This document shows positions 9,882 to 19,733 of a stretch of 64,000 bases of DNA, piece after piece. Numbering within the stretch: the first letter of the stretch is position 1; each line of letters opens with the position of its first letter. A program made the position numbers and the translations under genes. The DNA comes from Stigmatella ashevillena (GTDB lineage: Bacteria > Myxococcota > Myxococcia > Myxococcales > Myxococcaceae): contig NZ_JAQNDM010000002.1 of NCBI RefSeq assembly GCF_028368975.1, positions 3,110,007 to 3,174,006 on the forward strand, written 5' to 3'. The notes under the pieces were generated by a model. It did no database searches and was not told where the DNA came from. It saw only the letters and a program-made list of their open reading frames with translations.

Positions 9882-12383
9882 ATGGCCGAACCGCTGAGGT
9901 CCCAATCCCCCAGCTCCCCGCCGCCCTCTGACGAGGACGCGTCTCGCACGGGCCGGGAGCCCGAGAATGTCCGCCGTGGCTTTCTGGAGCACGTGCGCTT
10001 CTCGCGCGGGAAGAACCCCGAGACCGCCACCGCGCATGACCGCTTCATGGCGCTGTCCCTGGCCGTGAGGGACCGGCTGGCCCACCGCTGGGTGAAGACG
10101 GCGCGCACCTACTACGAGCAGGACGTCAAACGCGCCTATTACCTGTCGGCGGAGTACCTGCTGGGCCGGGCGCTGGGAAACAACCTCATCAACACCGGCA
10201 TGTACGAGGCCGCCGAGCAGGCGATGCGTGAGGTGGGGGTGGACCTCACCACCCTCATCGAGATGGAGCCGGACGCGGGCCTGGGCAACGGCGGCCTGGG
10301 CCGACTGGCGGCGTGCTTCCTCGACTCGCTGGCCACCCTGGCCTACCCCGGCATGGGGTACGGCATCCGCTACGAGTTCGGCATCTTCTCGCAGGACTTC
10401 GTGGCCGGGCACCAGGTGGAGCGCGCCGACGAGTGGCTGAAGTTCGGCAATCCCTGGGAAATCGTCCGGCCGGAGAAGGCGGTGCCGGTGCGCTTCTTCG
10501 GGCGGGTGGAGCACCACCGGGGCGCGGACGGCCAGCCGGTGGCGCGCTGGGTGGGGGGCAAGACGGTCGTCGGCGTGCCCTTCGACACCCCCATCGCCGG
10601 CTTTGGCAACAACACCGTCAACACCCTGCGGCTGTGGCAGGCCCGGGCCAGCGAGGAGTTCGACCTGCTGCTGTTCAACGCGGGCGACTACGAGCGCTCG
10701 GTGGTGGAGAAGAACGACTCGGAGGTGATTTCCAAGGTCCTCTACCCCAACGACGCGTTCCAGGCGGGCAAGGAGCTGCGGCTCAAGCAGGAGTACTTCT
10801 TCGTCGCCTGCTCCATCGCGGACATCGTCCGGCGCTACCTGAAGAAGCACTCGGACTTCCGGCACTTCCCCAGCAAGGCGGCCATCCAGCTCAACGACAC
10901 GCACCCGGCCATCGCGGTGGCCGAGCTGATGCGCGTGCTGGTGGACGACAAGCGCCTGGGCTGGGACGAGGCGTTCCACATCACCCAGCAGACGTTCGGC
11001 TACACCAACCACACGCTCCTGGCGGAGGCGATGGAGAAGTGGCCGGTGACGCTCTTCGAGCGCCTGCTGCCGCGCCACCTGGAAATCATCTACGAAATCA
11101 ACCACCGCTTCCTGCGCCAGGTGCAGATCCGCTACCCGTTCGACCAGGAGCGGATGCAGCGGATGAGCCTGGTGGAAGAGGGCCACGAGAAGATGATCCG
11201 GATGGCCCACCTGGCGGTGGTGGGCAGCCACAGCGTGAACGGCGTGGCGGCGCTGCACACGGACCTGCTGCGGCGGGATGTGCTGACGGACTTCGCGGGG
11301 ATGTTCCCGGAGCGCTTCAACAACAAGACGAACGGCGTCACCCCCCGGCGCTGGCTGGCCTGGTGCAACCCGCGCCTGTCCAAGCTCATCACCTCGCGCA
11401 TCGGCCACGGCTGGGAGACGGACCTCGACAAGCTGCGCAAGCTGGAGGAGCACGCGAAGGATGCGGCGTTCCGCAAGGCGTTCCGCGAGGTGAAGCAGCA
11501 GAACAAGCACGACCTGACGCGGTACGTGAGCGAGCTGTGCAAGGTGGACCTCAACCCCGAGGCCCTCTTCGACGTGCAGATCAAACGCCTGCACGAGTAC
11601 AAGCGCCAGTTGCTCAACGCGCTGCACACCGTGGTGCTGTGGATGCGGGCGCGAAGAGACCCTTCGACCATCATCCACCCCCGGGCCTTCCTCTTCGGGG
11701 CAAAGGCAGCGCCGGGCTACCAGTCCGCCAAGCTCATCATCCGGCTCATCAACGGCATCGCCGAGGTGGTGAACAGCGACGCGGGCACCACGGGGTTGCA
11801 GGTGCTGTTCCTGCCCAACTACCGGGTGAGCCTGGCCGAGCGCATCATCCCGGCGGCGGATGTGTCCGAGCAGATCTCCACCGCGGGCTGGGAGGCCTCC
11901 GGCACCGGCAACATGAAGCTGATGCTCAACGGCGCGCTGACGCTGGGCACGCTGGATGGCGCGAACGTGGAGATCCGCGACGAGGTGGGCGATGAGAACT
12001 TCTTCCTCTTCGGACTCACCGCGGACGAGGTCATCGCGCGGAAGCGGGCCGGGTACCGGCCGCGCGACGTGTACCACCAGAACCTGGAGCTCCGGGAGGC
12101 GATTGATCTCATCTCCTCCGGCTTCTTCTCTCCGGAGGACAAGAACCTGTTCAAGCCGCTGGTGGACAGCCTGATGGACGAGGACCGCTACCTCGTCCTG
12201 GCGGACTTCGAGTCCTACCGCGCGAAGCAGGAGGAAGTGGCGCGGGCCTACCTGGACCACGACACCTGGACGCACAAGTGCATCCTCAACGTGGCCCGGG
12301 CCGGCATCTTCTCGTCGGACCGCACCATCCGGCAGTACGCGGAGGAGATCTGGAAGGTGGATCCGGTCCCCGTGGAGCTGTGA
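9882..12383 (+). CDS. glgP: Glycogen/alpha-glucan phosphorylase
   Basis: The 833-residue product is typical GT35. It phosphorolyses alpha-1,4 glucans to glucose 1-phosphate in the cytoplasm. Visible signatures: GLGNGGLGRLAACFLDS near residue 125, KTNGVTPRRWL near 480, the DVQIKRLHEYKRQLLN block, and the pyridoxal phosphate site EASGTGNMKLMLNGALTLGT in which the Lys binds PLP. Glycogen accumulates and is consumed during myxobacterial development, so a storage role is expected. It has its own divergent promoter region and ends in a hairpin shared with the convergent M3 peptidase gene. Confidence 0.95.
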   Translation: MAEPLRSQSPSSPPPSDEDASRTGREPENVRRGFLEHVRFSRGKNPETATAHDRFMALSLAVRDRLAHRWVKTARTYYEQDVKRAYYLSAEYLLGRALGNNLINTGMYEAAEQAMREVGVDLTTLIEMEPDAGLGNGGLGRLAACFLDSLATLAYPGMGYGIRYEFGIFSQDFVAGHQVERADEWLKFGNPWEIVRPEKAVPVRFFGRVEHHRGADGQPVARWVGGKTVVGVPFDTPIAGFGNNTVNTLRLWQARASEEFDLLLFNAGDYERSVVEKNDSEVISKVLYPNDAFQAGKELRLKQEYFFVACSIADIVRRYLKKHSDFRHFPSKAAIQLNDTHPAIAVAELMRVLVDDKRLGWDEAFHITQQTFGYTNHTLLAEAMEKWPVTLFERLLPRHLEIIYEINHRFLRQVQIRYPFDQERMQRMSLVEEGHEKMIRMAHLAVVGSHSVNGVAALHTDLLRRDVLTDFAGMFPERFNNKTNGVTPRRWLAWCNPRLSKLITSRIGHGWETDLDKLRKLEEHAKDAAFRKAFREVKQQNKHDLTRYVSELCKVDLNPEALFDVQIKRLHEYKRQLLNALHTVVLWMRARRDPSTIIHPRAFLFGAKAAPGYQSAKLIIRLINGIAEVVNSDAGTTGLQVLFLPNYRVSLAERIIPAADVSEQISTAGWEASGTGNMKLMLNGALTLGTLDGANVEIRDEVGDENFFLFGLTADEVIARKRAGYRPRDVYHQNLELREAIDLISSGFFSPEDKNLFKPLVDSLMDEDRYLVLADFESYRAKQEEVARAYLDHDTWTHKCILNVARAGIFSSDRTIRQYAEEIWKVDPVPVEL

Positions 12384-12391
12384 GCCCCCGG

Positions 12392-12421
12392 GACGTGGCT
12401 CACCCCGCGTTGAGCCACGTC
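12392..12421. terminator. Bidirectional terminator-like hairpin
   Basis: A perfect 11-bp stem (GACGTGGCTCA, 12392-12402; complement at 12411-12421) with an 8-nt loop lies between the convergent glgP and M3 peptidase genes. The left arm contains the M3 stop codon and the right arm its last codons. No U-tract follows on either strand. Confidence 0.6.
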
Positions 12422-14343
12422 TCGTAGGCGCGGAAGTCGTAGTCCCGGCCCAGGAAGTCCTTCACCAGCAGGGCGGCGTCCTTGGAGCCTCCGGGCTCCA
12501 GCACCGCGCGCCGGTAGGCCTGGGCGGGCTCGGGATTGAGCATGCCCTTGTCCTGGAACACGGTGAACAGGTCCTTCGCGATGACCAGGGACCACATGTA
12601 CGTGTAGTAGATGGCCGAGTACCCATCCAGGTGGCCGAAGGAGAGGTGGAAGTAGGTGCCCTCCACGTAGGGGAAGGGCGTGTACTTGCCTTGCAGCTCC
12701 CGCACGAGCGCGGTGGTGTCCAACCCCTTCGGCTCCCGGCGGTACAACTCCAGGCTGAGCGCCGCGTAGAACATCTGCTGGCGCACGTGCAGGCCCTTGC
12801 CGAAGTCATCCGCGCGCTTCATGCGCTGGATGGTCTCCGAGGGCAGCGGCTCGCCCGTCTGGTAGTGCTTCGCGAAGGTCTGCAGCGCACCCACGTCCCG
12901 GGCCCACTCCTCCAGCATCTGCGAGGGCGCCTCCACGAAGTCCCACTCGGTGCGGACACCGGACAGGCCCGCCCAGCGCGTGTGGCCACCGAAGAGGTGG
13001 TGCAGCAGGTGGCCGAACTCGTGGAAGAACGTCTCCACATCCCGGTGCAGCATCAGCGCGGGCTCGGCCCCGGGCTTGGGGAAGTTGCACATCAGCACGG
13101 CCTCGGGCAGGCGGCGCTCCTGCTTGCCGGTGGCGAGGGTGAACTGGGCCGCGTGCTTGTACTTGTCGGCCCGGGGGTGCATGTCCAGGTAGAAGCGCCC
13201 CACCTGCGTCTCCCCCTGGAAGATGTCGTACGCCTCCACGTCCGGGTGCCACACGGGCGCCTCCGGGAGCTTCCGGTAACTCACCCCGAACAGGCGGGAG
13301 GTGAGATCCAACACGCCCTGCTTCACGCGCGTGTACTCGAAGTAGGGCCGGATCGCCTGCGAGTCGAAGCTGTACTGCTCGGCCTTCACCCGGTCATCCA
13401 GGAAGCCCTGGTCCCACGGATCCACCTGGCTGGCGCCCGGCTCGTCCTTGCGCTTGCGCTCCAGCAGCGTCTGGTAGTCGCGGCGGCAGCGCTCGTCGGA
13501 GGCGGCGGCGATCTTCTCGATGAAGTCCCCCGCGTTCCGCTCGCTGCGGATCATCTTGTCCTCGGTGGCGTAGGCCGCCCAACTGGCGTAGCCCAGCAGC
13601 GTGGCCAACTCGTGGCGCCGCTCCAGCAGGCTCTGGAGAACCGTCACGTTCCGCGGGTAGGCGCGAGAGCGGTTGGCCCGCCAGAGCTTCTCGCGCGCCG
13701 AGCCATCCCGCGCGTACGTCATGAAGGGAACCAGATCCGGATAGTCGGTGGTGATGCGCACCTTGCCGTCCGCTCCCGGCGGGTGGGAGCGCACGTAGTC
13801 CGCAGGCAGCCCATCGAGGGCCGAGGGCGACAACTCCACGGTGCGCACATCGCCCCGGATGTTGCGGTCGAACTCCTGGCCGATGCGGACCAGCTCCTCC
13901 TGGAGCGCCTTCACCCGGTCCCGGGTGGCTTGATCCCGGTCGACACCGGAGCGCCGGAAGTCCCGCAGGAGCTTCTCCGCCCACTTCCGGGTGGGCGCGT
14001 CCTCCTGGGAGACGTCGAGCGAGGCGATGACGTCGTAGACGCCCCGGTCGAGGGAGATCTCCGTGGCGAGGTTCTCCAGCTCCTGCTCGGACGTCTCGGC
14101 GGACTGACGCATGGCCGCGTCCGGGTGGCTGTGGCGGACGACGCTGGCCCGGGCGCTGGCATCCGAGAGGCTGGCGGTGGCCTCGTCGTAGATTTCGAGG
14201 GCCTCGCGGGGGTTGCGCGGCGCGGGCAGGGACTTGAAGCGCTCGATGCCAGAGCGCGCTTTGGCCAGGGCCTCCTCGCTCGCATGGCGAAAGACCTCCG
14301 GCGGGCAGGTGACGAGGCGGGCGGCATCGGGGGTGGCAGGCAC
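12400..14343 (-). CDS. M3 family oligopeptidase (thimet oligopeptidase-like)
   Basis: The 647-residue product has the M3 zinc site HEFGH at about residues 441-445 followed by LLHHLFGG, and the family's C-terminal helical region. Members are cytosolic metallo-endopeptidases that degrade short peptides; this one is nearer in length and motif layout to thimet oligopeptidase/Dcp than to PepF. There is no signal peptide. The start ATG at 14343 leads into PATPDAARLVTCPPEVF. It forms a single-gene unit, convergent with glgP. Confidence 0.9.
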   Translation of the reverse strand: MPATPDAARLVTCPPEVFRHASEEALAKARSGIERFKSLPAPRNPREALEIYDEATASLSDASARASVVRHSHPDAAMRQSAETSEQELENLATEISLDRGVYDVIASLDVSQEDAPTRKWAEKLLRDFRRSGVDRDQATRDRVKALQEELVRIGQEFDRNIRGDVRTVELSPSALDGLPADYVRSHPPGADGKVRITTDYPDLVPFMTYARDGSAREKLWRANRSRAYPRNVTVLQSLLERRHELATLLGYASWAAYATEDKMIRSERNAGDFIEKIAAASDERCRRDYQTLLERKRKDEPGASQVDPWDQGFLDDRVKAEQYSFDSQAIRPYFEYTRVKQGVLDLTSRLFGVSYRKLPEAPVWHPDVEAYDIFQGETQVGRFYLDMHPRADKYKHAAQFTLATGKQERRLPEAVLMCNFPKPGAEPALMLHRDVETFFHEFGHLLHHLFGGHTRWAGLSGVRTEWDFVEAPSQMLEEWARDVGALQTFAKHYQTGEPLPSETIQRMKRADDFGKGLHVRQQMFYAALSLELYRREPKGLDTTALVRELQGKYTPFPYVEGTYFHLSFGHLDGYSAIYYTYMWSLVIAKDLFTVFQDKGMLNPEPAQAYRRAVLEPGGSKDAALLVKDFLGRDYDFRAYETWLNAG

Positions 14344-14493
14344 GGGTCTGCTCCTGGGAGAAAGTCGCCCCCAAGCTAATGCGACGCGCTCCTGGGAGCA
14401 GCAGCTTTGAAAGCGTGCTGGCCAGCACTGAACGCCAGCCCCCGCGACAAGACAGCCGTCTGTTCCCGGAACCCCTTCTGCCCTTCGGGACGT

Positions 14494-15297
14494 TCAGCTT
14501 CCTACAGCTTGCATGATGAGGCCGGAGCCCAGCAGGGACCATCCCCCGTCGCACACCATCATCGAGCCCGTGATGTAGGAAGCTGCATCCGAGACGAGGA
14601 ACAGGGCCAACTGGGCAATGTCGGCCTGGGTTCCCATCCGCCGCAGGGGCAGTGCCTCGGAGATCTTCTGGCGCGAGGCCTCGGAGGGGGCCAGCCGACG
14701 CATGCCCTCGGTGTCATCGATGGGACCCGGGACGATGGAGTTGATGCGCACGCCCGCCCCACCCCACTCGATGGCCAGCACCCGGGTGAGCATCTCCACC
14801 CCGGCCTTGGCGGCACAGACGTGTGCCTGCATGGCCGTGGGAAGGTACGCCTGCGGCGCGGAGATGTTGATGACCGAGGCCCCTGGCTTGCGCAGGTGTT
14901 CGAAGGAAGCGCGGCAGGCGTTGAAGGTGCCCAGCACGTCGATGTCCATCACCGCCTTGAATCCATTGGAGGAGATGCCAAGCGCCGGGGCCGGGAAATT
15001 GCCTGCCGCGCCGCACACGAGGATGTCGATTTCCCCGTAGGCCTCTCGCACCGTCTGGAAGACCTTTTCCAAGGCGGCGTAATCCCGCACATCCGCGGCA
15101 ACCCCCATGGCCGTTCCATGGGCCTGGAGCGCCTTCACCGCGCCCTCGAGCTTCTCCACATTGCGGCCATTGATGGCCACCTTGGCACCCGCCTTCACGA
15201 AGCGCGCGGCGATGCCAAGGTTGATGCCACTGCTGCCTCCGGTGATGAAGGCCACCTTGCCCTGGAGCAGCCCTTCCTGGAATACCCCCTCCGCCAT
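14494..15297 (-). CDS. SDR family reductase, 2,4-dienoyl-CoA reductase (DECR2) type
   Basis: The 267-residue classical short-chain dehydrogenase has the cofactor motif [12 protein letters not shown] and the block [20 protein letters not shown], which is characteristic of peroxisomal-type 2,4-dienoyl-CoA reductases (NADPH-dependent, auxiliary enzymes for beta-oxidation of unsaturated fatty acids). The canonical catalytic Tyr of YxxxK is absent: the segment reads HVCAAK, parallel to the HxxxAK of DECR2. Start at 15297 (MAEGVFQEG) is chosen over the longer reading to 15444 because the glycine motif should lie near the N-terminus and GGAGAGA lies upstream. It is divergent from the VOC gene. Confidence 0.8.
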   Translation of the reverse strand: MAEGVFQEGLLQGKVAFITGGSSGINLGIAARFVKAGAKVAINGRNVEKLEGAVKALQAHGTAMGVAADVRDYAALEKVFQTVREAYGEIDILVCGAAGNFPAPALGISSNGFKAVMDIDVLGTFNACRASFEHLRKPGASVINISAPQAYLPTAMQAHVCAAKAGVEMLTRVLAIEWGGAGVRINSIVPGPIDDTEGMRRLAPSEASRQKISEALPLRRMGTQADIAQLALFLVSDAASYITGSMMVCDGGWSLLGSGLIMQAVGS

Positions 15298-15406
15298 GGT
15301 GTCTCTCCTCGTGAGCCCTTCGAAAGCGGGCACTTGACCAGAAAGCCCGGAGCACCGTCCAGGAGAGGGACCGGCTTGCAGGCGTGAACCCTCTCTGACA
15401 GCGTGG

Positions 15407-15898
15407 ATGGGCATGCAAACACGGCCATTCCGCATCCTGGGCATTCAGCAAATCGCCATCGGTGGACTCGACAAAGGCGCCCTGCGCGGGCTCTGGGTGG
15501 ACCTGCTGGGGCTCCAGCCCCATGACACCTACCGCAGCGAGCGGGAGAACGTGGACGAGGACATCGTCCTGGCGGGCGCGGGGCCCTTCAAAGTCGAGGT
15601 GGACCTGATGCAGCCCCTCAACCCCGAGGGAAAGCCGCGCGTCCATGAGCCCGCGCTCAACCACGTGGGGCTGTGGGTGGATGACCTTCGCGCCGCGGTG
15701 TCCTGGCTGGAGGGCCAGGGCCTGCGCTTCGCCCCGGGAGGCATCCGGAAGGGCGCCGCGGGCTTCGACGTCTGCTTCATCCACCCGAAGGGCAACGAGC
15801 AGTTCCCGCGCGGAGGAGAAGGCGTCCTGATCGAACTGGTGCAGGCGCCCCCGGAGGTCGTCTCCGCCTTCACGCGCTTCGCGGCGGGCAGCCCCTGA
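15407..15898 (+). CDS. VOC family (glyoxalase/epimerase-like) protein
   Basis: The 163-residue product has two beta-alpha-beta-beta-beta modules of the vicinal oxygen chelate fold. A first metal-ligand region ([13 protein letters not shown]) has Gln where many members have His, and a second module begins at [11 protein letters not shown] with His. Methylmalonyl-CoA epimerase and lactoylglutathione lyase are the best characterised relatives; the substrate here cannot be read from sequence. Divergent transcription from a dienoyl-CoA-reductase-like gene makes a fatty-acid or CoA-ester connection plausible but unproven. Two ATGs (15407 and 15413) are usable. Confidence 0.75.
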   Translation: MGMQTRPFRILGIQQIAIGGLDKGALRGLWVDLLGLQPHDTYRSERENVDEDIVLAGAGPFKVEVDLMQPLNPEGKPRVHEPALNHVGLWVDDLRAAVSWLEGQGLRFAPGGIRKGAAGFDVCFIHPKGNEQFPRGGEGVLIELVQAPPEVVSAFTRFAAGSP

Positions 15899-15905
15899 GG
15901 CGGGG

Positions 15906-18900
15906 CTACCCCAGCTCCACCACCCTCATTCCAAAGAGCTTGTCCACGGCGAGCAGCAGCTCGTCGGTCACTTGGACCTTGAGCGCCGTGCCCCCGATGA
16001 GGGCCTCCGCCTCGCCGGGGAACAACACGCTCACCGCCACGGGCGTGGCGCCCGCGTACTGCTTCCCGAGCTGCGTCAGCTTGGACAGCCGCTCCTCGGT
16101 GAGCAGGTCCGCGGGCACGCGCAGCTCCAGCCGCTTCGTGCGCTTCTCGCGCACCACCTTCAGGCTCTGGATGTCCTCGACGATGAGCTCCGCCGTGGGC
16201 GACTCCTCGTCGCGCTGGCTGATCTGCACCGTGCCCGAGACCAGGATGGGGTCATCCCCCTTGAGCAACGTCTCCCAGTTCTCGTACCCAGGCTTGGGCC
16301 CTCCCTTGGTCCACTTGCCGTCCTTGCCCATCATCGAACGGCCTCCCTCCTTGCCCGGGAAGCACACCAGCTCGATGGAGCCCGACAAGTCCTCCAGCGT
16401 CACCCACGCCATGCGCTTGCCCGTCTTCGTCGGCCGCTCACGCAGCGCCGCGACGATGCCGCCCACGGTGATCTTCTCGTCGCGCCGGGCGCGCTGCACC
16501 GAGGTGACGGGCCGGGCGTAGCGCTTCAGCTCCTTGTCGTACTGGTGCAGCGGGTGGCCGGACACGTAGAAGCCAATGGCGTCCTTCTCGAAGGCCAGGC
16601 GCTCCTTCTCGGGCCACTCCTCGGCCTGCGCGTAGTCGTCCTTCATGCCCCCGCCGCTGCCCGAGGCCGGTCCCGCCAGCATCCCGAACAACGAGCTCTG
16701 CCCGGCGGCCTTGTCCTTCTGGCTGGCGGAGCCCCGGTTCATCGCCCGCTCGATGGTCTCGAAGAGCTGGCGCCGAGGACGCTTCTCGAAGTCGAAGGCA
16801 CCCGCCTTGACCAGCGCCTCCAGCACCTTCTTGTTGACGCGCCGGCTGTCCACGCGCTCGCAGAAGTCGAACAGCCCCTTGAAGAAGCCGTCCTTGCGCG
16901 CCTCCACGATGGACTCGATGGCGCCCTCACCCACGCCGTTGATGGCGCCCAACCCGAAGCGGATCTTCCCCTCCACCGCGCCGAAGGCCATGTCCGACTG
17001 GTTCACGTCCGGCGGCAGCACCTGGTGCCCCGCCTCGCGCGCCTCGCCGATGTGCCGCACTACCTTGTCGGTGTTGTCCTTCTCGCTGGTGAGAAGGGCC
17101 GCCATGAACTCCACGGGGAAGTGGGCCTTCAGCCACGCCGTGTGGATGGTGATGAGGCCGTAGGCGGCCGAGTGGCTCTTGTTGAAGCCGTACTCGGCGA
17201 ACTTCTCCATCAGGTCGAAGATTTCTCCGGCCACCTTCAGGTCGACGTTGTTCTTCTTGCAGCCCTCCAGGAAGCCGGCACGCTCGGCCTGCATCACCTC
17301 GGCCTTCTTCTTGCCCATCGCGCGGCGGAGCAGGTCCGCGCGGCCCAGGGTGTAGCCTCCCAGGACCTGGGAGATCTGCATCACCTGCTCCTGGTACACG
17401 ATGACGCCGTAGGTGTCCTTGAGCACCGGCTCCAGGTCGGGGTGCGGGTACGACACCGGCTCGCGGCCGTGCTTGCGGTTGATGAAGACATCCACCATGC
17501 CCGAGTCCAGGGGACCCGGCCGGTAGAGCGCGCCCGCGGCGATGACGTCTTCGAAGCACGACGGCCGGAGCTTCATCACCATTTCGGTGAAGCCGCTCGA
17601 CTCCATCTGGAAGACGCCGGCCGTGTCGCCATCGGCCATCAGCTCCCACATCTTCTCGTCGTGCAGCGGGATGTCCTGCCGCTCGATCTTCTTCCCGTTG
17701 GGCGGGGTCCGGTTGATCAGGTCCAGCGCGTTCTGGATGACGGTGAGCGTCTTGAGGCCCAGGAAGTCGAACTTCACCAGGCCCGCCGCCTCCACCTCGT
17801 CCTTGGCGAACTGGGTGATGAGCGTCTTCTCACCCGGGGGCTGATAGACGGGGACGAACTCCCACAGCGGCTTGTCCGCGATGACGACGCCGGCGGCGTG
17901 CATGCCGGGCTGGCGGTGCAGCCCCTCCAGCGCCAGGGCGATCTCCAGCACGTCCTTGGTGGTGACGGGCTTGCCCTCCACCTCGCCGACATTCGAGGGC
18001 TTCTCCATCATCTCCTTGAGGCGGGCCTCCTGCTCGATGGCCTCCTTCAAGGTGATGCCGAGCACTTCGGGAACGAGCTTGGCGATGCGGTCGCCTTCAC
18101 TGAAGGGCAGGCCGAACACGCGGCACACGTCGCGCAGCACGCTCTTGGCCTTCAAGCTGCCGAAGGTGATGATCTGCCCGACGTTCATCTCCCCGTACTT
18201 CTGCGAGACGTACTTGATGACCTCGTCGCGCCGGTCCTGGCAGAAGTCGATATCGAAGTCCGGCATCGACACGCGCTCGGGGTTGAGGAAGCGCTCGAAG
18301 AGCAGGTTGTACGGCAGCGGATCCAGGTCGGTGATGCGCAGCGCATACGCGACCAGGGAGCCCGCGCCCGAGCCACGGCCCGGACCCACGGGGATGTTGG
18401 CCTTCTTGGCCCAGTTGATGAAGTCCTGGACGATGAGGAAGTAGCCGCTGAACCCCATCTTCTGGATGACGCTCAGCTCCAGGTTGAGGCGTGCCCGGTA
18501 CATGTCCGGGTCGAACTTGGCCCCGGCGTGGTGCAACTCCTTGAACCGCTCGTGGAGCCCCTCGAAGGCCAGCTCCGCCATGAAGCTGTCCGGGGTGTGG
18601 CTGTCGGGCACCTTGAAGGTGGGCAGCATGGGCTTGCCCAGCTTGAGCTCCAGGTTGCACTGCTCGGCGATGACCTGGGTGTTGTGGACGGCCTCGGGGA
18701 TGTCCTTGAAGAACTCCAGCATCTCCTGGGGGCTCGTGACGTAGAGCTTGTCCGTGGAGTGCCGCAGGCGCTTGCCGTCCGCCAGCGTCTTGCCGCTGGC
18801 GATGCACATGAGCAGTTCGTGCGCGCGCGCGTCCTCGCGCTTGATGTAGTGCGCGTCCGCGGTGGCGCACAGCGGGATGTCGAGATCCCGGCTGAGCTGC

Positions 18901-19463
18901 TTGAGGTTCTCGTTGGCCTTGTCCTGCTCGGGGATGCCGTTGGACTGCACCTCGAGGAAGAAGTGGCCTGGCTCGAAGATGTCCTTGTACTCCGTCGCCG
19001 CGCGCCGGGCGTGATCCATGTCCCCGCGGAAGCACGCGCTGGTCACCTCGCCGCCGAGGCACGCGGTGAGCGCGAAGAGCCCCTTGCTGTGCTGGGCCAG
19101 CACCTTCTTGTCGATGCGCGGGTGGTAATAGAAGCCGTCCATGTACGCCGTGGACGACAGGTAGCGCAGGTTCGCGTAGCCCTCCGCGTTCTGGGCCACC
19201 AGGATGAGGTGGTGGGCGACCTTCTCCGAGCGGTCCTCACGGCCCTTGGTGCCGGCGACGTACGCCTCCATGCCGATGATGGGCTTGATGCCGGCATCCT
19301 TCGCCTTCTTGTAGAAGTCGATGGTGGCGAACATGTTGCCGTGGTCCGTCACGGCCACGCTCGACATCCCCTTCTCCTTGACCGTCTTGATGAGGTCCTT
19401 CATCCGGATGGCCCCATCCAGAAGCGAGTACAGGGTGTGCAGGTGAAGATGGGTAAAGGACAT
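15906..19463 (-). CDS. dnaE: DNA polymerase III subunit alpha
   Basis: The 1185-residue product is full length for DnaE. An N-terminal PHP domain starts at once (HLHLHTLYSLLDGAIRMKDL), followed by the C-family palm with the catalytic acidic motif PDFDIDFCQDRRDE, fingers, a helix-hairpin-helix region and an OB fold near residues 985-1080 (ITVGGIVAALRERPTKTGK). It is the replicative polymerase of the chromosome. The start is clear because the PHP motif begins at residue 4. No rearrangement is seen. Confidence 0.96.
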   Translation of the reverse strand: MSFTHLHLHTLYSLLDGAIRMKDLIKTVKEKGMSSVAVTDHGNMFATIDFYKKAKDAGIKPIIGMEAYVAGTKGREDRSEKVAHHLILVAQNAEGYANLRYLSSTAYMDGFYYHPRIDKKVLAQHSKGLFALTACLGGEVTSACFRGDMDHARRAATEYKDIFEPGHFFLEVQSNGIPEQDKANENLKQLSRDLDIPLCATADAHYIKREDARAHELLMCIASGKTLADGKRLRHSTDKLYVTSPQEMLEFFKDIPEAVHNTQVIAEQCNLELKLGKPMLPTFKVPDSHTPDSFMAELAFEGLHERFKELHHAGAKFDPDMYRARLNLELSVIQKMGFSGYFLIVQDFINWAKKANIPVGPGRGSGAGSLVAYALRITDLDPLPYNLLFERFLNPERVSMPDFDIDFCQDRRDEVIKYVSQKYGEMNVGQIITFGSLKAKSVLRDVCRVFGLPFSEGDRIAKLVPEVLGITLKEAIEQEARLKEMMEKPSNVGEVEGKPVTTKDVLEIALALEGLHRQPGMHAAGVVIADKPLWEFVPVYQPPGEKTLITQFAKDEVEAAGLVKFDFLGLKTLTVIQNALDLINRTPPNGKKIERQDIPLHDEKMWELMADGDTAGVFQMESSGFTEMVMKLRPSCFEDVIAAGALYRPGPLDSGMVDVFINRKHGREPVSYPHPDLEPVLKDTYGVIVYQEQVMQISQVLGGYTLGRADLLRRAMGKKKAEVMQAERAGFLEGCKKNNVDLKVAGEIFDLMEKFAEYGFNKSHSAAYGLITIHTAWLKAHFPVEFMAALLTSEKDNTDKVVRHIGEAREAGHQVLPPDVNQSDMAFGAVEGKIRFGLGAINGVGEGAIESIVEARKDGFFKGLFDFCERVDSRRVNKKVLEALVKAGAFDFEKRPRRQLFETIERAMNRGSASQKDKAAGQSSLFGMLAGPASGSGGGMKDDYAQAEEWPEKERLAFEKDAIGFYVSGHPLHQYDKELKRYARPVTSVQRARRDEKITVGGIVAALRERPTKTGKRMAWVTLEDLSGSIELVCFPGKEGGRSMMGKDGKWTKGGPKPGYENWETLLKGDDPILVSGTVQISQRDEESPTAELIVEDIQSLKVVREKRTKRLELRVPADLLTEERLSKLTQLGKQYAGATPVAVSVLFPGEAEALIGGTALKVQVTDELLLAVDKLFGMRVVELG

Positions 19464-19733
19464 AGCGATCGGGAACAGCGGTCAGTCGAGGGAGCCCAAG
19501 CACCATAGGGCCCTGGAAGGCCGCCCGCCAGTCAAGCGACCGGCGTTCGCTCCAGGGCCGGAAAATCGGCCTCGGCCACACCTGTGCCACACCGGTGGCC
19601 TGGGGTGAAGAGGTAACGCGGGGCCTCTGGCGGCGCTTGGCCGAGTCCCTGCAAAGCGGAGTTCACTCGCTGTCAATCCGTCCCCAAGAAGGACCCCGCC
19701 GGAGGAGAGGTTGGGGCAGGCTGCGGCGCCTGA
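19464..19733. other. Intergenic region between dnaE and the divergent membrane sulfatase-like gene
   Basis: About 270 bp without a supported gene. I see no clear promoter hexamers, repeats or RNA structure. It presumably holds the promoters of both divergent genes. Confidence 0.4.

Noticed and set aside
15972-19508. 1178-codon plus-strand frame antiparallel to dnaE
   Set aside because: Full antisense overlap with the essential dnaE gene; the translation is His/Leu/Val/Arg-rich noise.
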